The translations under genes and the position numbers were made by a program. The notes beneath the pieces are model-generated. The model did not search any database. It saw only the letters and a program-made list of their open reading frames with translations, and was not told where the DNA came from. Shown one piece after another: positions 51,669 to 60,456 of a DNA stretch of 64,000 bases. Position 1 is the stretch's first letter, and each line of letters opens with the position of its first letter. The stretch comes from JAACFF01 sp963807975 (GTDB lineage Bacteria; Chloroflexota; Anaerolineae; Promineifilales; Promineifilaceae). The DNA lies in contig CAWEDV010000001.1 in NCBI GenBank assembly GCA_963807975.1, forward strand, positions 2,294,001 through 2,358,000, read 5' to 3'.

Positions 51669-52970
51669 ATGCACACAAAAACGCTCTGGATTAAAGAAGA
51701 ATATTTACAACAGATTCTCGACGGCCGTAAATCAATCGAAGTCCGGGTCGCCTACAGCAATATCAGCCGCCTGCGGGTGGGAGACCGGCTGCTGCTCAAT
51801 GAGCAGTACCCCTTTACCATTCAGCGCATCGGCCGTTACGACAACTTCTCCGCGCTGCTGGCTGAAGAAGACGCCGCAGCCATTGCCCCCGACACCTCTC
51901 CCGACGAATTGCTTTCGCAAATCCGCGCCATCTACCCACCCGAGAAAGAGCAGATGGGGATAATCGCCCTGGAAATTGTGCCCGATGCAGCGCTCAATGT
52001 GCATATCCCCTACCCTTATGAAGCAGAGATCATCGCCAGCCTGAACAATCAGCTTCTCCCAGGCATCAACGTAACGGTTGGCGATAATCTAAAGCATGAT
52101 CCAGATTATCATGTCCTGGTTTCCGGACGGCTGGAAAGGCAGCATCTGACCGCCAGTCCTAATCTGCATACCGTGATCATCCCCTGGGTAGGTATCTCGA
52201 CTGATACTCGCGACCTGCTGGCCGAGTTCCCCCAAATCGCCTTGCACAATTTACACCACAATGCCATCCCCGTGGCCGAAGCGGCCATGGCCTTGCTGCT
52301 GTCGGCCAGCAAAGTGGTTATTCCCTACGATCAGAAGCTGCGTGAGCACGACTGGCGCATGCGCTACACCCGTCCAGGTCCATCCCTGCTCCTGTATGGC
52401 AAGACCATTCTCATTCTCGGCTACGGCGCCATTGGGCGGCGAATTGCCGCTGCCTGCCATGGTTTGGGCATGCGCGTCGTGGCCGTCAAGAGGATTGTAG
52501 AGCAGCCGTCGGATGAAGCTGCGCATGAGATCCATCCTATGGAGAAGCTGCACCAACTGCTGCCCCAGGCCAATGTGCTCATGATCTGCCTGCCCCTGAC
52601 CCCGGAGACTGAAAGTCTAATTGGACAGCAGGAATTGGACCTGCTGCCTGCCAGGAGCGTGCTGGTCAATGTGGGCCGGGGTCGGATCGTCGATCAAGGA
52701 GCGCTTTACGCCGCCTTGCTTGATGGCCACCTGCACAGCGCCGGGCTAGATACTTGGTACAACTACCCGCAGGAAAAAGAAGATCGCGCCCATACTCCGC
52801 CCGCCGACTATCCTTTTCATGAGCTGGATAATGTGGTCATGAGCCCCCATCGCGCTGGTGATACGCTGGAAACGGATCGCCTGCGCATGACCCGCTTATC
52901 TCTCCTGCTGAACAAAATTAGGCAAGGAGAACCTGTTCCCAACCGTGTTGATCTGCAGTTGGGATATTGA
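51669..52970 (+). CDS. ASCH domain fused to D-2-hydroxyacid dehydrogenase
   Basis: A 433-residue fusion. The N-terminal 105 residues are an ASCH/EVE-type RNA-binding-like domain, starting LWIKEEYLQQILDGRKSIEVR with the LRVGDRLLLNE strand. The rest is a D-2-hydroxyacid dehydrogenase: TVIIPWVGIS (about 168), NAD loop LGYGAIGRRIAAACHGLGM (about 255-273), catalytic Arg in VNVGRGRIVDQG (about 334-345), DTWYNYPQE replacing the usual DVFxxEP, and His in SPHRAGDT (about 393-400). The ATG follows AAAGGAC. I know of no common family with this architecture. Confidence 0.85.
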   Translation: MHTKTLWIKEEYLQQILDGRKSIEVRVAYSNISRLRVGDRLLLNEQYPFTIQRIGRYDNFSALLAEEDAAAIAPDTSPDELLSQIRAIYPPEKEQMGIIALEIVPDAALNVHIPYPYEAEIIASLNNQLLPGINVTVGDNLKHDPDYHVLVSGRLERQHLTASPNLHTVIIPWVGISTDTRDLLAEFPQIALHNLHHNAIPVAEAAMALLLSASKVVIPYDQKLREHDWRMRYTRPGPSLLLYGKTILILGYGAIGRRIAAACHGLGMRVVAVKRIVEQPSDEAAHEIHPMEKLHQLLPQANVLMICLPLTPETESLIGQQELDLLPARSVLVNVGRGRIVDQGALYAALLDGHLHSAGLDTWYNYPQEKEDRAHTPPADYPFHELDNVVMSPHRAGDTLETDRLRMTRLSLLLNKIRQGEPVPNRVDLQLGY

Positions 52971-53000
52971 CACGAAATGAGCAAATAGGCACGACAATCG

Positions 53001-53368
53001 ATTCTTAAGCCATAATTCCTGAAGCATAATTCTTAAAGCCTAATCTTGAAGCTTATTCTTGAAACTTATTCTTGAAACTTATTCCTGAAGCTTATTCTTG
53101 AAGCTTAATCTTGAAACTTATTCTTGAAGCTTATTCTTGAAGCTTATTCTTGAAGCTTATTCTTGAAGCTTATTCTTGAAACTTATTCTTGAAACTTATT
53201 CTTGAAACTTATTCTTGAAACTTATTCTTGAAACTTATTCTTGAAACTTATTCTTGAAACTTATTCTTGAAACTTATTCTTGAAACTTATTCTTGAAACA
53301 TATTCTTGAAACTTATTCTTGAAACATATTCTTGAAACATATTCTTGAAACATATTCTTGAAACATAA
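53001..53368. repeat. 13-bp minisatellite, about 28 copies
   Basis: The unit CTTGAAACTTATT is repeated head to tail. Early copies are degenerate or have G at the seventh base (CTTGAAGCTTATT), the middle is nearly uniform, and late copies change to CTTGAAACATATT. The period of 13 is not a multiple of three and all frames have stops, so it is non-coding. No spacers, so not CRISPR. It fills most of the 532-base gap between the fusion gene and the amidase gene. Confidence 0.95.
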
Positions 53369-53502
53369 TCATCGCCTTTGTTTATTCACGCTTTGTCAAT
53401 GTTTGCAGGTTTTTCGATCTGCTACAATCACAACGGTTTTACGAAAATATCTGGCATTGTGGACCAATCATCTGCACATGACGGCCGTTCAGGTTGCCTA
53501 AT

Positions 53503-55755
53503 ATGAAAAGTAATCATCTGCTTTTATGGCTTGTTGTCGCTGTTTCACTCATTTTTAAAACTGTCCAAGATACAAAAGCCAATGAATGGCGAATCATAAA
53601 CGAAGAACTCGTTCTCATCTCCAGCGATTTTGCAGCATGGGAAGGTGATGGCTTACTGGTTGCCAGCGACGGTCTTACGCTGGCTGAGTCTGCCGGTAGC
53701 GGCTCTCTCACCTCACCGCCGATCATGGCCCCTTTTTCCTTTAATGCCGTTGGGGCGCAGTGGCTGGTCGATGGAGCGGGAGATCATGACCTGCAACTGC
53801 TCCTGCGCAGCGGCAGCAGCGCATCGGAGTGGAGCGCCTGGCGCGAGATTCACGCCTCCCCAGATATGAACGATGCCCAGGATGCACACCACGTGGGCGA
53901 CCTCTTCTTTGTTCCCGGGTCGGCGGGCACGCATTCCTACGTACAGGTCAAAGTCGCACTCAACCGCGGGGATGACAAGCTGGATCCGCTGCTCAGCGAA
54001 CTGCGCTTTACCTTCATCGATTCGACTGCCGGGCCGACCACGGCGGAACTGGTGAAGATGCAGAAAACACTGGACCAGCGGCAAGACCGCAGCCCAGAGG
54101 AAGCAGCTAACTCAGCCGCCGCCTATTCGAAGCCCTTTGTACTCAGCCGCGCCGTTTGGTGCACCTCTCCTGCTTGCCATTACGAAGATGGCCTTCAATA
54201 CGAGCCCGTTACCCACCTTATTTTGCACCACACGGTGGGCATACCAGATGGGGATTCGGCGGCGCAAATACGCGCCTATTGGTCCTACCATACCTATACA
54301 AAGCAGTGGGGTGATATCGGCTATAACTTTGTGATCGACCTCCAGGGCTATATTTTCGAAGGGCACCTTGGCGGAGACGACGTAGTGGGCACGCATGCCG
54401 GCAATGCCAACGCGGGCAGTATGGGAGTCTCCATGATCGGTACCTATTCGACCAAGGAACCTACGCCGGACATGAAGGAAGCAATCATCGATTTATTCGC
54501 CTGGAAGGCGGATCAGCGCGATATCGATGTTTTTGATGCCAGCTCCTTGCCCAATATGGATTGGGGCCTGCCCCACGTCATGGGACATCGTGATGTATAC
54601 GGCACGACGGAATGTCCAGGGGGTTCAGCACACAAGCTGCTCCCCGCCATTCGTGATGAAGTGGCCAAACGCATCGGTCTGCAGTCACCACATATTTATG
54701 TGGACGAGTTGAGCAGCAGTTTCACCAAGAGCAATGCCAATTGGTATACGGGCGCTGCGCAGTGCGGGCACAATTCCCACGCCTGGCATACCTGGTCGAC
54801 GACCGATCCCAACCAGGCCGTCAATTGGGGAGAATGGCGGCCTCATGTGCCGGAAAACGGCCGCTACAAAATTGAAGTCCATATCCCCTTCTGTCGCACC
54901 GGCAAAGATGAAACAGCATCTGCCAGGTACACCATCACCCATGCCACAGGAACCAGTGACGTACTGATTGACCAGCAGAAAAACCTAGGTCTGTGGACCT
55001 CGCTGGGCGAGTACACCCTGCCGCCTGGAACCAGCAGCGTCATTCATCTGACCGATCTGACAACCACGGACAATGGGCTGGGGCTCTGGTTTGATGCCCT
55101 GCGCCTGCTGCCGCTAGAAGCGCTTCCCACTGCCGTGATCGAGTCACCCGTTGATAAAGCCTGGCTGAACAACCGCCAGGTGCCTTTCCAATGGCGCATT
55201 GAAATTCCGGAACAAGTAGCTCAAACGACGCTGCAAGTTGCCACAGATGCCCAGTTCCAAAGTCTCGTGATGAGTAAGGAATGGTCCGGCCCCGTCGAAT
55301 CCCATACCCTTTCATTCTCGCGCGACTATGGTGCGCTCTACTGGCGCGTGATCCTCAAGTCGCTGTCGGGAAACAATTACCCGACGGCAGCCGGTCGTTT
55401 TGGTATCGACTCGGAGGCTCCTGTTTCCTCCGTTTACTCTCTATCCTGGCTGGCCTGGAGCAAGCAATACAAGGTGTCCTGGAGTGGCAACGATGCTCTC
55501 AACTATATCGCTCATTATGAGATCGAGTACCGGGCCACGAGTGGAGACACAGCCTGGAAGCCATGGCTGAAAGGCACCAGCGGCACCACGGCCCACTTCA
55601 CGCCTCCTGTGCCCGGCCTGGTTTACCAGTTCCGCAGCCGGGCCACAGACAGCCTGGGCCACGTGGAAGCGGCGCACCCTGCAGCCGATGCCAGCACAGA
55701 ACAGGCAGATTCTCTTTCCCATGCTATAATCCTACCCGTTATATACAAAAGATAA
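53503..55755 (+). CDS. Secreted N-acetylmuramoyl-L-alanine amidase (PGRP type) with C-terminal modules
   Basis: A 750-residue secreted protein. A signal-like start (MKSNHLLLWLVVAVSLIF) is followed by a beta-rich domain (about 30-180) and an amidase_2/PGRP domain (about 210-390). Zinc ligands are visible in THLILHHTVG, the GHRDVYGTTECPG His and its Cys, with YNFVIDLQGYIFEG typical of peptidoglycan-recognition folds. After it come a golvesin-like beta domain (about 395-540) and fibronectin-III-like modules (about 545-740). It should cut or bind peptidoglycan stem peptides outside the cell. A TTG at 53494 is an alternative start. Confidence 0.9.
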   Translation: MKSNHLLLWLVVAVSLIFKTVQDTKANEWRIINEELVLISSDFAAWEGDGLLVASDGLTLAESAGSGSLTSPPIMAPFSFNAVGAQWLVDGAGDHDLQLLLRSGSSASEWSAWREIHASPDMNDAQDAHHVGDLFFVPGSAGTHSYVQVKVALNRGDDKLDPLLSELRFTFIDSTAGPTTAELVKMQKTLDQRQDRSPEEAANSAAAYSKPFVLSRAVWCTSPACHYEDGLQYEPVTHLILHHTVGIPDGDSAAQIRAYWSYHTYTKQWGDIGYNFVIDLQGYIFEGHLGGDDVVGTHAGNANAGSMGVSMIGTYSTKEPTPDMKEAIIDLFAWKADQRDIDVFDASSLPNMDWGLPHVMGHRDVYGTTECPGGSAHKLLPAIRDEVAKRIGLQSPHIYVDELSSSFTKSNANWYTGAAQCGHNSHAWHTWSTTDPNQAVNWGEWRPHVPENGRYKIEVHIPFCRTGKDETASARYTITHATGTSDVLIDQQKNLGLWTSLGEYTLPPGTSSVIHLTDLTTTDNGLGLWFDALRLLPLEALPTAVIESPVDKAWLNNRQVPFQWRIEIPEQVAQTTLQVATDAQFQSLVMSKEWSGPVESHTLSFSRDYGALYWRVILKSLSGNNYPTAAGRFGIDSEAPVSSVYSLSWLAWSKQYKVSWSGNDALNYIAHYEIEYRATSGDTAWKPWLKGTSGTTAHFTPPVPGLVYQFRSRATDSLGHVEAAHPAADASTEQADSLSHAIILPVIYKR

Positions 55756-55758
55756 TCA

Positions 55759-55840
55759 AGAACCCCGGTTTTTGGTGAATAGTGATGACATGGTTGTGAC
55801 GCCATTTTCACTGCCAACATTATCGAATAACCGGGGTTCT
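55759..55840. repeat. Inverted repeat pair around the amidase/flavoprotein gap
   Basis: AGAACCCCGGTT (55759-55770) and AACCGGGGTTCT (55829-55840), 12-bp perfect arms, 58 bases apart. May be a dispersed element or end the amidase transcript; the right half lies in the leader of the flavoprotein. Confidence 0.55.
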
Positions 55841-55869
55841 ACGACTTAACACGAAAGGTTTCTTCTACT

Positions 55870-57057
55870 ATGTCAGAGATAGAAAATGTTGATGTCCTGA
55901 TCATCGGATCAGGACCGTCAGGCACTTCGACTGCCCTGCACCTGGTGAAAACAAACCCTGAGTGGGCCAAGCACATCGTAATCCTGGAGAAGGAAGTCCA
56001 CCCGCGCGAAAAGCTGTGCGGCGGTGGCGTGCTGCACATGGGCACCAATATTCTGGCCCGGCTGGGCCTGCCCTTCGAACCAGACCATTTTGCGGTTCAC
56101 GAAGCGCGCCTCGTCTACGAAGACAAAAGCTACTCGCTCTACGGTAATCCCATCTTTCGCATCACTCGTCGCGATGAATTTGACCATTGGCTGGTACGCA
56201 CCGCTGAAACGCTGGGCGTAACCGTGCGACAGGGCGAAGCAGTCACTGATATTGTCGCCCATGACAGTTATTATGAGGTCAAAACAGCCCGGGCAACCTT
56301 CCACGCCCGCACCGTAGTCGGCGCCGACGGCTCGCGCAGCTTTGTACGCCGCCGTTTAAAATGGGATGATGATTCCCGCGTGGCCCGGCTGATGGAGGTG
56401 TTGACGCCGGAGGATGCGCGCTTGCAGCCGGAATTCAAGGATGGTGTTGCCGTGTTTGATTTCACGCATATGACTGATGGGCTGCAGGGGTATTATTGGG
56501 ATTTCCCCAGCTTCGTCAATGGCCAACCTTTTATGAACCGCGGTCTCTTTGATAGCCGTGCGCGTCCGGAACGGCCGAAGGCGGACCTGAAACAGACCCT
56601 GCGTAATTCAATGGCGGTGCGCGATCGCAATCTCGATGATTACAAACTGAAGGGACATCCTATACGATGGTGGAGCAAAGACGGCCGTTTTGCCATGCCC
56701 CATATCCTACTCGTGGGCGACGCCGCTGGCGCCGATCCCCTCTTTGGCGAGGGCATTTCTTTCGCCCTAGGCTACGGGGAAGTAGCTGCCGCGGCCATAG
56801 ATGATGCCTTCACCCGCCAGGATTTTGGATTCGCAACCTACCGCGATCGCCTGCTGGCTGATCCGCTGTTCCGGCAGTTGGACGTGCGCACGCGCATGGC
56901 CCGTTTCGCTTATTTCTTAAAATACCCTTGGCTGGTCCGTCTCGGATGGCGCATTGCGCCCTTATTCGCCCGTTTCAGCCGCTGGTCCGATCCCGCGTAT
57001 GATCCAACGGAGCAGCCTAAATTCATGCTTGTCGATCTGGCCCAGCCCGGTTCGTAG
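55870..57057 (+). CDS. FAD-dependent oxidoreductase (geranylgeranyl reductase family)
   Basis: A 395-residue flavoprotein of the GGR/PHBH fold. The N-terminal FAD dinucleotide motif is VLIIGSGPSGTSTALHL (about 9-25), followed by EKEVHPREKLCGGGV (about 42-56), which includes the family's conserved Cys-Gly loop, and the second FAD motif LVGDAAGADPLFGEGISFALGYGE (about 285-308, split by eye). Such enzymes saturate isoprenoid chains of lipids or quinones, or act as halogenases or hydroxylases. No isoprenoid genes are adjacent. The ATG is clear, but its Shine-Dalgarno is weak. Confidence 0.88.
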   Translation: MSEIENVDVLIIGSGPSGTSTALHLVKTNPEWAKHIVILEKEVHPREKLCGGGVLHMGTNILARLGLPFEPDHFAVHEARLVYEDKSYSLYGNPIFRITRRDEFDHWLVRTAETLGVTVRQGEAVTDIVAHDSYYEVKTARATFHARTVVGADGSRSFVRRRLKWDDDSRVARLMEVLTPEDARLQPEFKDGVAVFDFTHMTDGLQGYYWDFPSFVNGQPFMNRGLFDSRARPERPKADLKQTLRNSMAVRDRNLDDYKLKGHPIRWWSKDGRFAMPHILLVGDAAGADPLFGEGISFALGYGEVAAAAIDDAFTRQDFGFATYRDRLLADPLFRQLDVRTRMARFAYFLKYPWLVRLGWRIAPLFARFSRWSDPAYDPTEQPKFMLVDLAQPGS

Positions 57058-57067
57058 GGCAACAAAA

Positions 57068-57093
57068 GGGCAGGCACAAGGCTACGGCCCTAC
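57068..57093 (-). repeat. Diverged single copy of the 4097 repeat family
   Basis: On the minus strand GTAGGGCCGTAGCCTTGTGC then CTGCCC, matching the leading unit at 4091-4116 (GTAGGGGCGTACCCTTGTGG...) at most positions. Confidence 0.6.
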
Positions 57094-57105
57094 AGTCTTG
57101 GAAAT

Positions 57106-57134
57106 AAAAACAGCCGCATAATGCGGCTGTTTTT
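57106..57134. terminator. Terminator between flavoprotein and tRNA-Val (bidirectional)
   Basis: CAGCCGCAT, A, ATGCGGCTG (57111-57129) with five A residues before and five T residues after. It ends both the flavoprotein transcript and the minus-strand tRNA. Confidence 0.9.
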
Positions 57135-57136
57135 AG

Positions 57137-57210
<74 letters not shown>

Positions 57211-57389
57211 GAATTACGGAGCTAAATTATAGCAATCTTCTGACGGCCGTCAACGAAAACTTAAGAAGGTGGTGAGCATCAGATCCGTAACACCCACAGC
57301 GACTTTAACACTATTACTGCACACACCTACTCGGAGCCCAACAGCAACGCCGCGACCGTCCCCTTCACAACCACAATCCCGGCCCTCTC

Positions 57390-57418
57390 TTGACATCCTT
57401 CCTCGCGCATGTTATTAT
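57390..57418 (+). promoter_or_regulatory. Sigma70-type promoter of the LacI gene
   Basis: TTGACA (57390-57395), 17-base spacer, TATTAT (57413-57418): a near-consensus promoter. The start point is expected inside the palindrome that begins at 57418. Confidence 0.88.
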
Positions 57419-57447
57419 GGTATCGTTACCATATGGTAACGATACCA
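57418..57447. promoter_or_regulatory. 30-bp perfect operator palindrome
   Basis: Arms TGGTATCGTTACC (57418-57430) and GGTAACGATACCA (57435-57447) around ATAT. The whole is a perfect dyad overlapping the end of the -10 box. LacI-family sites are dyads of this kind, so this is very likely the autoregulatory operator of the downstream repressor. Confidence 0.85.
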
Positions 57448-57480
57448 CATATGCTTTTCAGCCATGGTTCGAATAGAAAG

Positions 57481-58485
57481 ATGACCACAATTCATGATGT
57501 TGCCAAAAAAGCCGGCGTAGCGCCCATCACCGTTTCTAGAGTGATCAACAACTCCGGTTACGCCAGCGCCGAAACCCGCCGGCGGGTGCAAGAAGCCGCC
57601 GCCGAATTGGGCTATGTGCCCAACCGCATGGCCCGCGGCCTGCGCACCAAGCGCTCCAACACCATCGCCCTGGTCTTAACCGACATCACCAACCCCTTTT
57701 TCACCACCGTAGCCCGCGGGGTCGAAGATGTCGCCAATCAAGCGGGCCTGACCGTAACCTACTGCAACACCGATGAGGACGCCGATAAGGAAAAACGATA
57801 CCTCGATCTCTTAATCCAACAGCAGGTAGACGGCATCTTGCTGGTGCCGGCGCAGGGTGACGCTGACATGGTCGCCTATGTGCAGCAGCACAATATCCCG
57901 GTCGTCGTCCTGGACCGCCGCTTGCAGGAAGCGCAAAGTGACGTGGTGCGCTGCGATTCGGAAGAAGGCGCTTACCAACTGGTACGACTCCTACTGGACC
58001 TGGGACACCAGCGCATTGCCTTATTGGGCGGCCCTCAAGGGGCGAGCACGGCCGATGACCGGCAGGCCGGATACAGGCGCGCCATGACCGAAGCAGCAAT
58101 TGAAACGGCCGATCTGGAACATTACGGCACCTTTAACCAGACCAGCGGCTACCAAATGACCCAAGAAGCGCTGAGCGTCACTCCCAAACCCACGGCGCTG
58201 TTCGCAGCCAACAACTTCATCGCCATTGGCGCCCTAAAGGCCTTGCTAGACAACGGGCTTGATGTGCCGCAGGATATGGCCCTGGTCGGTTTTGACGACC
58301 TGCCCCCTGCCCTGATCACTTTCCCATTCTTAACCGTCGCCGCCCAGCCCGCCTATGAGATGGCCCAGAAGGGGGCCGAACTGCTCCTGGCCCGGATTGC
58401 AGGCCCAGAACGAGAGGAATTTGAAGAGATTGTATTACCAACGGATTTGATTGTGCGCCAATCCAGCGGAGAAGCGCTAAACTGA
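57481..58485 (+). CDS. LacI-family transcriptional repressor
   Basis: A 334-residue LacI/GalR repressor. The N-terminal helix-turn-helix reads TIHDVAKKAGVAPITVSRVI, with the hinge at ELGYVPNRMARGLRTKRSNTIA (about 43-64, split), followed by the periplasmic-binding-protein-like core (about 65-330) with TDITNPFF, VVVLDRR and LVGFDD. Longer frames from 57409 run through the promoter and palindrome, so this ATG is chosen. It stands 31 bases before the epimerase gene, so the repressor probably heads and controls this sugar-nucleotide operon; its effector would be a sugar or nucleotide sugar. Confidence 0.95.
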   Translation: MTTIHDVAKKAGVAPITVSRVINNSGYASAETRRRVQEAAAELGYVPNRMARGLRTKRSNTIALVLTDITNPFFTTVARGVEDVANQAGLTVTYCNTDEDADKEKRYLDLLIQQQVDGILLVPAQGDADMVAYVQQHNIPVVVLDRRLQEAQSDVVRCDSEEGAYQLVRLLLDLGHQRIALLGGPQGASTADDRQAGYRRAMTEAAIETADLEHYGTFNQTSGYQMTQEALSVTPKPTALFAANNFIAIGALKALLDNGLDVPQDMALVGFDDLPPALITFPFLTVAAQPAYEMAQKGAELLLARIAGPEREEFEEIVLPTDLIVRQSSGEALN

Positions 58486-58516
58486 AACGCTCCTATCAAA
58501 AAGTAAAGAGGACAAA

Positions 58517-59563
58517 ATGAGGTCACAAGCAACTGCAGCAACAACAATAAACAAAGATGATTTGATCGTCATTACCGGAGCAGGCGGTTTTATCGCCGGC
58601 GCTTTGGCACGCTATTTCCATGACCAGGGTTTCACCCGCATCCGCGCCGTGGATAAGAAACCCCTCTGCCAATGGTATCAGCGCGTTCCTGGCGTTGAGA
58701 GCCTGTGCCTGGACGTTAGCTATCGCGACAACTGTGAGCGCGCCGTAGAAGGAGCACGCGAGGTCTACAATCTTGCCGCCGATATGGGTGGCATGGGCTT
58801 CATTGAGAATTTTCGCGTCGAATGTCTGCGCTCCGTCTTGATCAACACGCACATGATCGAAGCCGCTTATCGAGCCGGTGTAGAGCGTTATTTCTTCTCC
58901 TCTTCCGCCTGCGCCTATAATACGGATCTACAGAATGACCCCAATGTACGCGCCCTGAAAGAGACCGATGCTTATCCCGCCATGGCCGAAAGAGGGTACG
59001 GCTGGGAAAAACTGATCTCGGAAATGTTCTGTGAAGAATATTCGGCTGAACGTGGCATGAAAACCGCTATCGCTCGTTTCCACAATGTCTACGGCCCCTA
59101 TGGCACCTGGGATGGCGGGCGCGAGAAAGCGCCGGCAGCCCTCAGCCGCAAGGTTATCGAGGCCCAAGATACGAACAACTGCGAAATAACGATCTGGGGC
59201 AACGGGGATCAAACCCGCAGCTTCATGTACATCGACGATTGTGTACGCGGCATTGATATGATCATGCACAGCCCAGAGCTGGTGGCCACGCCGGTTAACC
59301 TCGGCTCGAGCGAGCTCATATCCATCAACGACCTGGTCAGCCACGTAGAGGCTGTTGCCGGCGTCAAGCTGGAACGCCACTACGATCTGGACGCACCGCA
59401 AGGAGTCGCTGGACGCAACAGCGATAACACCTTCATTCAACAAACCTTGGGCTGGGAACCGACCACTCCTTTTAGCGAAGGGATCGCCAAGACCTATGCC
59501 TGGATTCAAGAACAGTATGCCGATCGCCAGGCCGGGAAACCCACGCCGGCAGGAGAATACTAA
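58517..59563 (+). CDS. GDP-mannose 3,5-epimerase-like SDR enzyme
   Basis: A 348-residue extended SDR. The motifs are close to plant-type GME: TGAGGFIAGALARYF (about 20-34), NLAADMGGMGFIENF (about 88-102), the SSSAC catalytic Ser region, GYGWEKL with Tyr and Lys, HNVYGPYGTWDGGREKAPAA (about 190-209), GNGDQTRSFMYIDDCVRG and GRNSDN near the C-terminus. GME converts GDP-D-mannose to GDP-L-galactose and GDP-L-gulose. A mannose-1-phosphate guanylyltransferase is in the same cassette, so GDP-mannose may be its substrate. AAAGAGGACAAA precedes the ATG. Confidence 0.88.
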   Translation: MRSQATAATTINKDDLIVITGAGGFIAGALARYFHDQGFTRIRAVDKKPLCQWYQRVPGVESLCLDVSYRDNCERAVEGAREVYNLAADMGGMGFIENFRVECLRSVLINTHMIEAAYRAGVERYFFSSSACAYNTDLQNDPNVRALKETDAYPAMAERGYGWEKLISEMFCEEYSAERGMKTAIARFHNVYGPYGTWDGGREKAPAALSRKVIEAQDTNNCEITIWGNGDQTRSFMYIDDCVRGIDMIMHSPELVATPVNLGSSELISINDLVSHVEAVAGVKLERHYDLDAPQGVAGRNSDNTFIQQTLGWEPTTPFSEGIAKTYAWIQEQYADRQAGKPTPAGEY

Positions 59564-59584
59564 AAAACAAGCTGTCTACTACCA

Positions 59585-59619
59585 TTCTCCCGGAAACGTC
59601 GAGTTTCTGGGAAAATGGA
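59585..59619. repeat. Dispersed imperfect-hairpin element, copy 2
   Basis: CCCGGAAAC and GTTTCTGGG form an imperfect hairpin (one G-U); GTTTCTGGGAAAATGG is shared with 4580-4595. It lies in the 71-base gap before the GHMP kinase gene and touches its GGAGG ribosome site. Confidence 0.65.
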
Positions 59620-59634
59620 GGCTTTTTGGTTGAG

Positions 59635-60456
59635 ATGAGCAAGATCGCAGACAAAACCACCGCTATCACAGATGTCATCGGCAATCTGCCCTATCGCATG
59701 GCCTTTGCCGGAGGCTGGATCGACCAACCATTTGTTTCACAGCGTAACCCCTCTCCCCCTGGATCAATGGTTGTTGTGGCCATTGAACCAACCGGCCACT
59801 TCATGAACCGTTGCGGTATGGGGACAAGCACACGGCGCATGGCTGAAGAACTGTGGCAGGACAGCCTGCCAGATGCCGATCCGGCACAACTGGTAAAGGA
59901 TTTATACGAAGCGGAAAACGCCGGGCAGGCTGAACCTTCCGGATCACAAGATATGATTGGTCTAATTTATCCCGGCGTCAACCGCCTCGATTATGATTAC
60001 ACCCATGAAGAAGGTCTTTACCCGGTACATATCGCATCCAACAACGATCCCGCGGTGGCGCGCTGGCTGGATTCAGTCATTTACATGGTGCCTATCGCTC
60101 AGCGCCCTGCCGGCTATAATCCCTTGGGGATTAAGAACCTTGATCCCACCTGGATCCAACGTTTGGGCCAGACAGGCCAGGATTGCTACAATGCCATCGT
60201 TGCTCAGGACATGGACGGTCTCGGCCGTTCCATGAATGAATGTATGCGCTGTTGGGAAGTTATTTTGCCCCAAACCGTGCGCCACCCAACCATTCAATTA
60301 GATCTGATGGGCATCCTCGGCCATTATCAGCAGCGCTACGCGGGAGCGATGTATTCCGGCTGCGGTGGGGGCTACATATACGTCGTCGCCGATGAGCCGG
60401 TGCCCGGTGGGTTCCAGGTAAATGTGCACATAGACGAAAAGAGGCATCGACTATGA
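59635..60456 (+). CDS. GHMP kinase-like protein
   Basis: A 273-residue protein with GHMP-kinase features: LPYRMAFAGGWIDQPFVS near the N-terminus (the substrate/first motif region) and GMGTSTRRMAEELW, a variant of the GLGSSSA ATP loop. The C-terminal region has the glycine-rich SGCGGGYIYVV motif. It is shorter than typical GHMP kinases (about 320-350). It is adjacent to an epimerase and a cytidylyltransferase, so a sugar-1-kinase role, as in heptose or fucose activation, is plausible. A TTG at 59626 is a possible earlier start. Its stop overlaps the next start (ATGA). Confidence 0.8.
   Translation: MSKIADKTTAITDVIGNLPYRMAFAGGWIDQPFVSQRNPSPPGSMVVVAIEPTGHFMNRCGMGTSTRRMAEELWQDSLPDADPAQLVKDLYEAENAGQAEPSGSQDMIGLIYPGVNRLDYDYTHEEGLYPVHIASNNDPAVARWLDSVIYMVPIAQRPAGYNPLGIKNLDPTWIQRLGQTGQDCYNAIVAQDMDGLGRSMNECMRCWEVILPQTVRHPTIQLDLMGILGHYQQRYAGAMYSGCGGGYIYVVADEPVPGGFQVNVHIDEKRHRL

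Noticed and set aside
53001..53368. CRISPR array
   Set aside because: Units are directly adjacent with no spacers and no cas genes are present.
57409..57480. Longer N-terminus for the LacI repressor
   Set aside because: These bases hold the -10 box and the operator palindrome, so they are not translated; the helix-turn-helix starts at the 57481 ATG.
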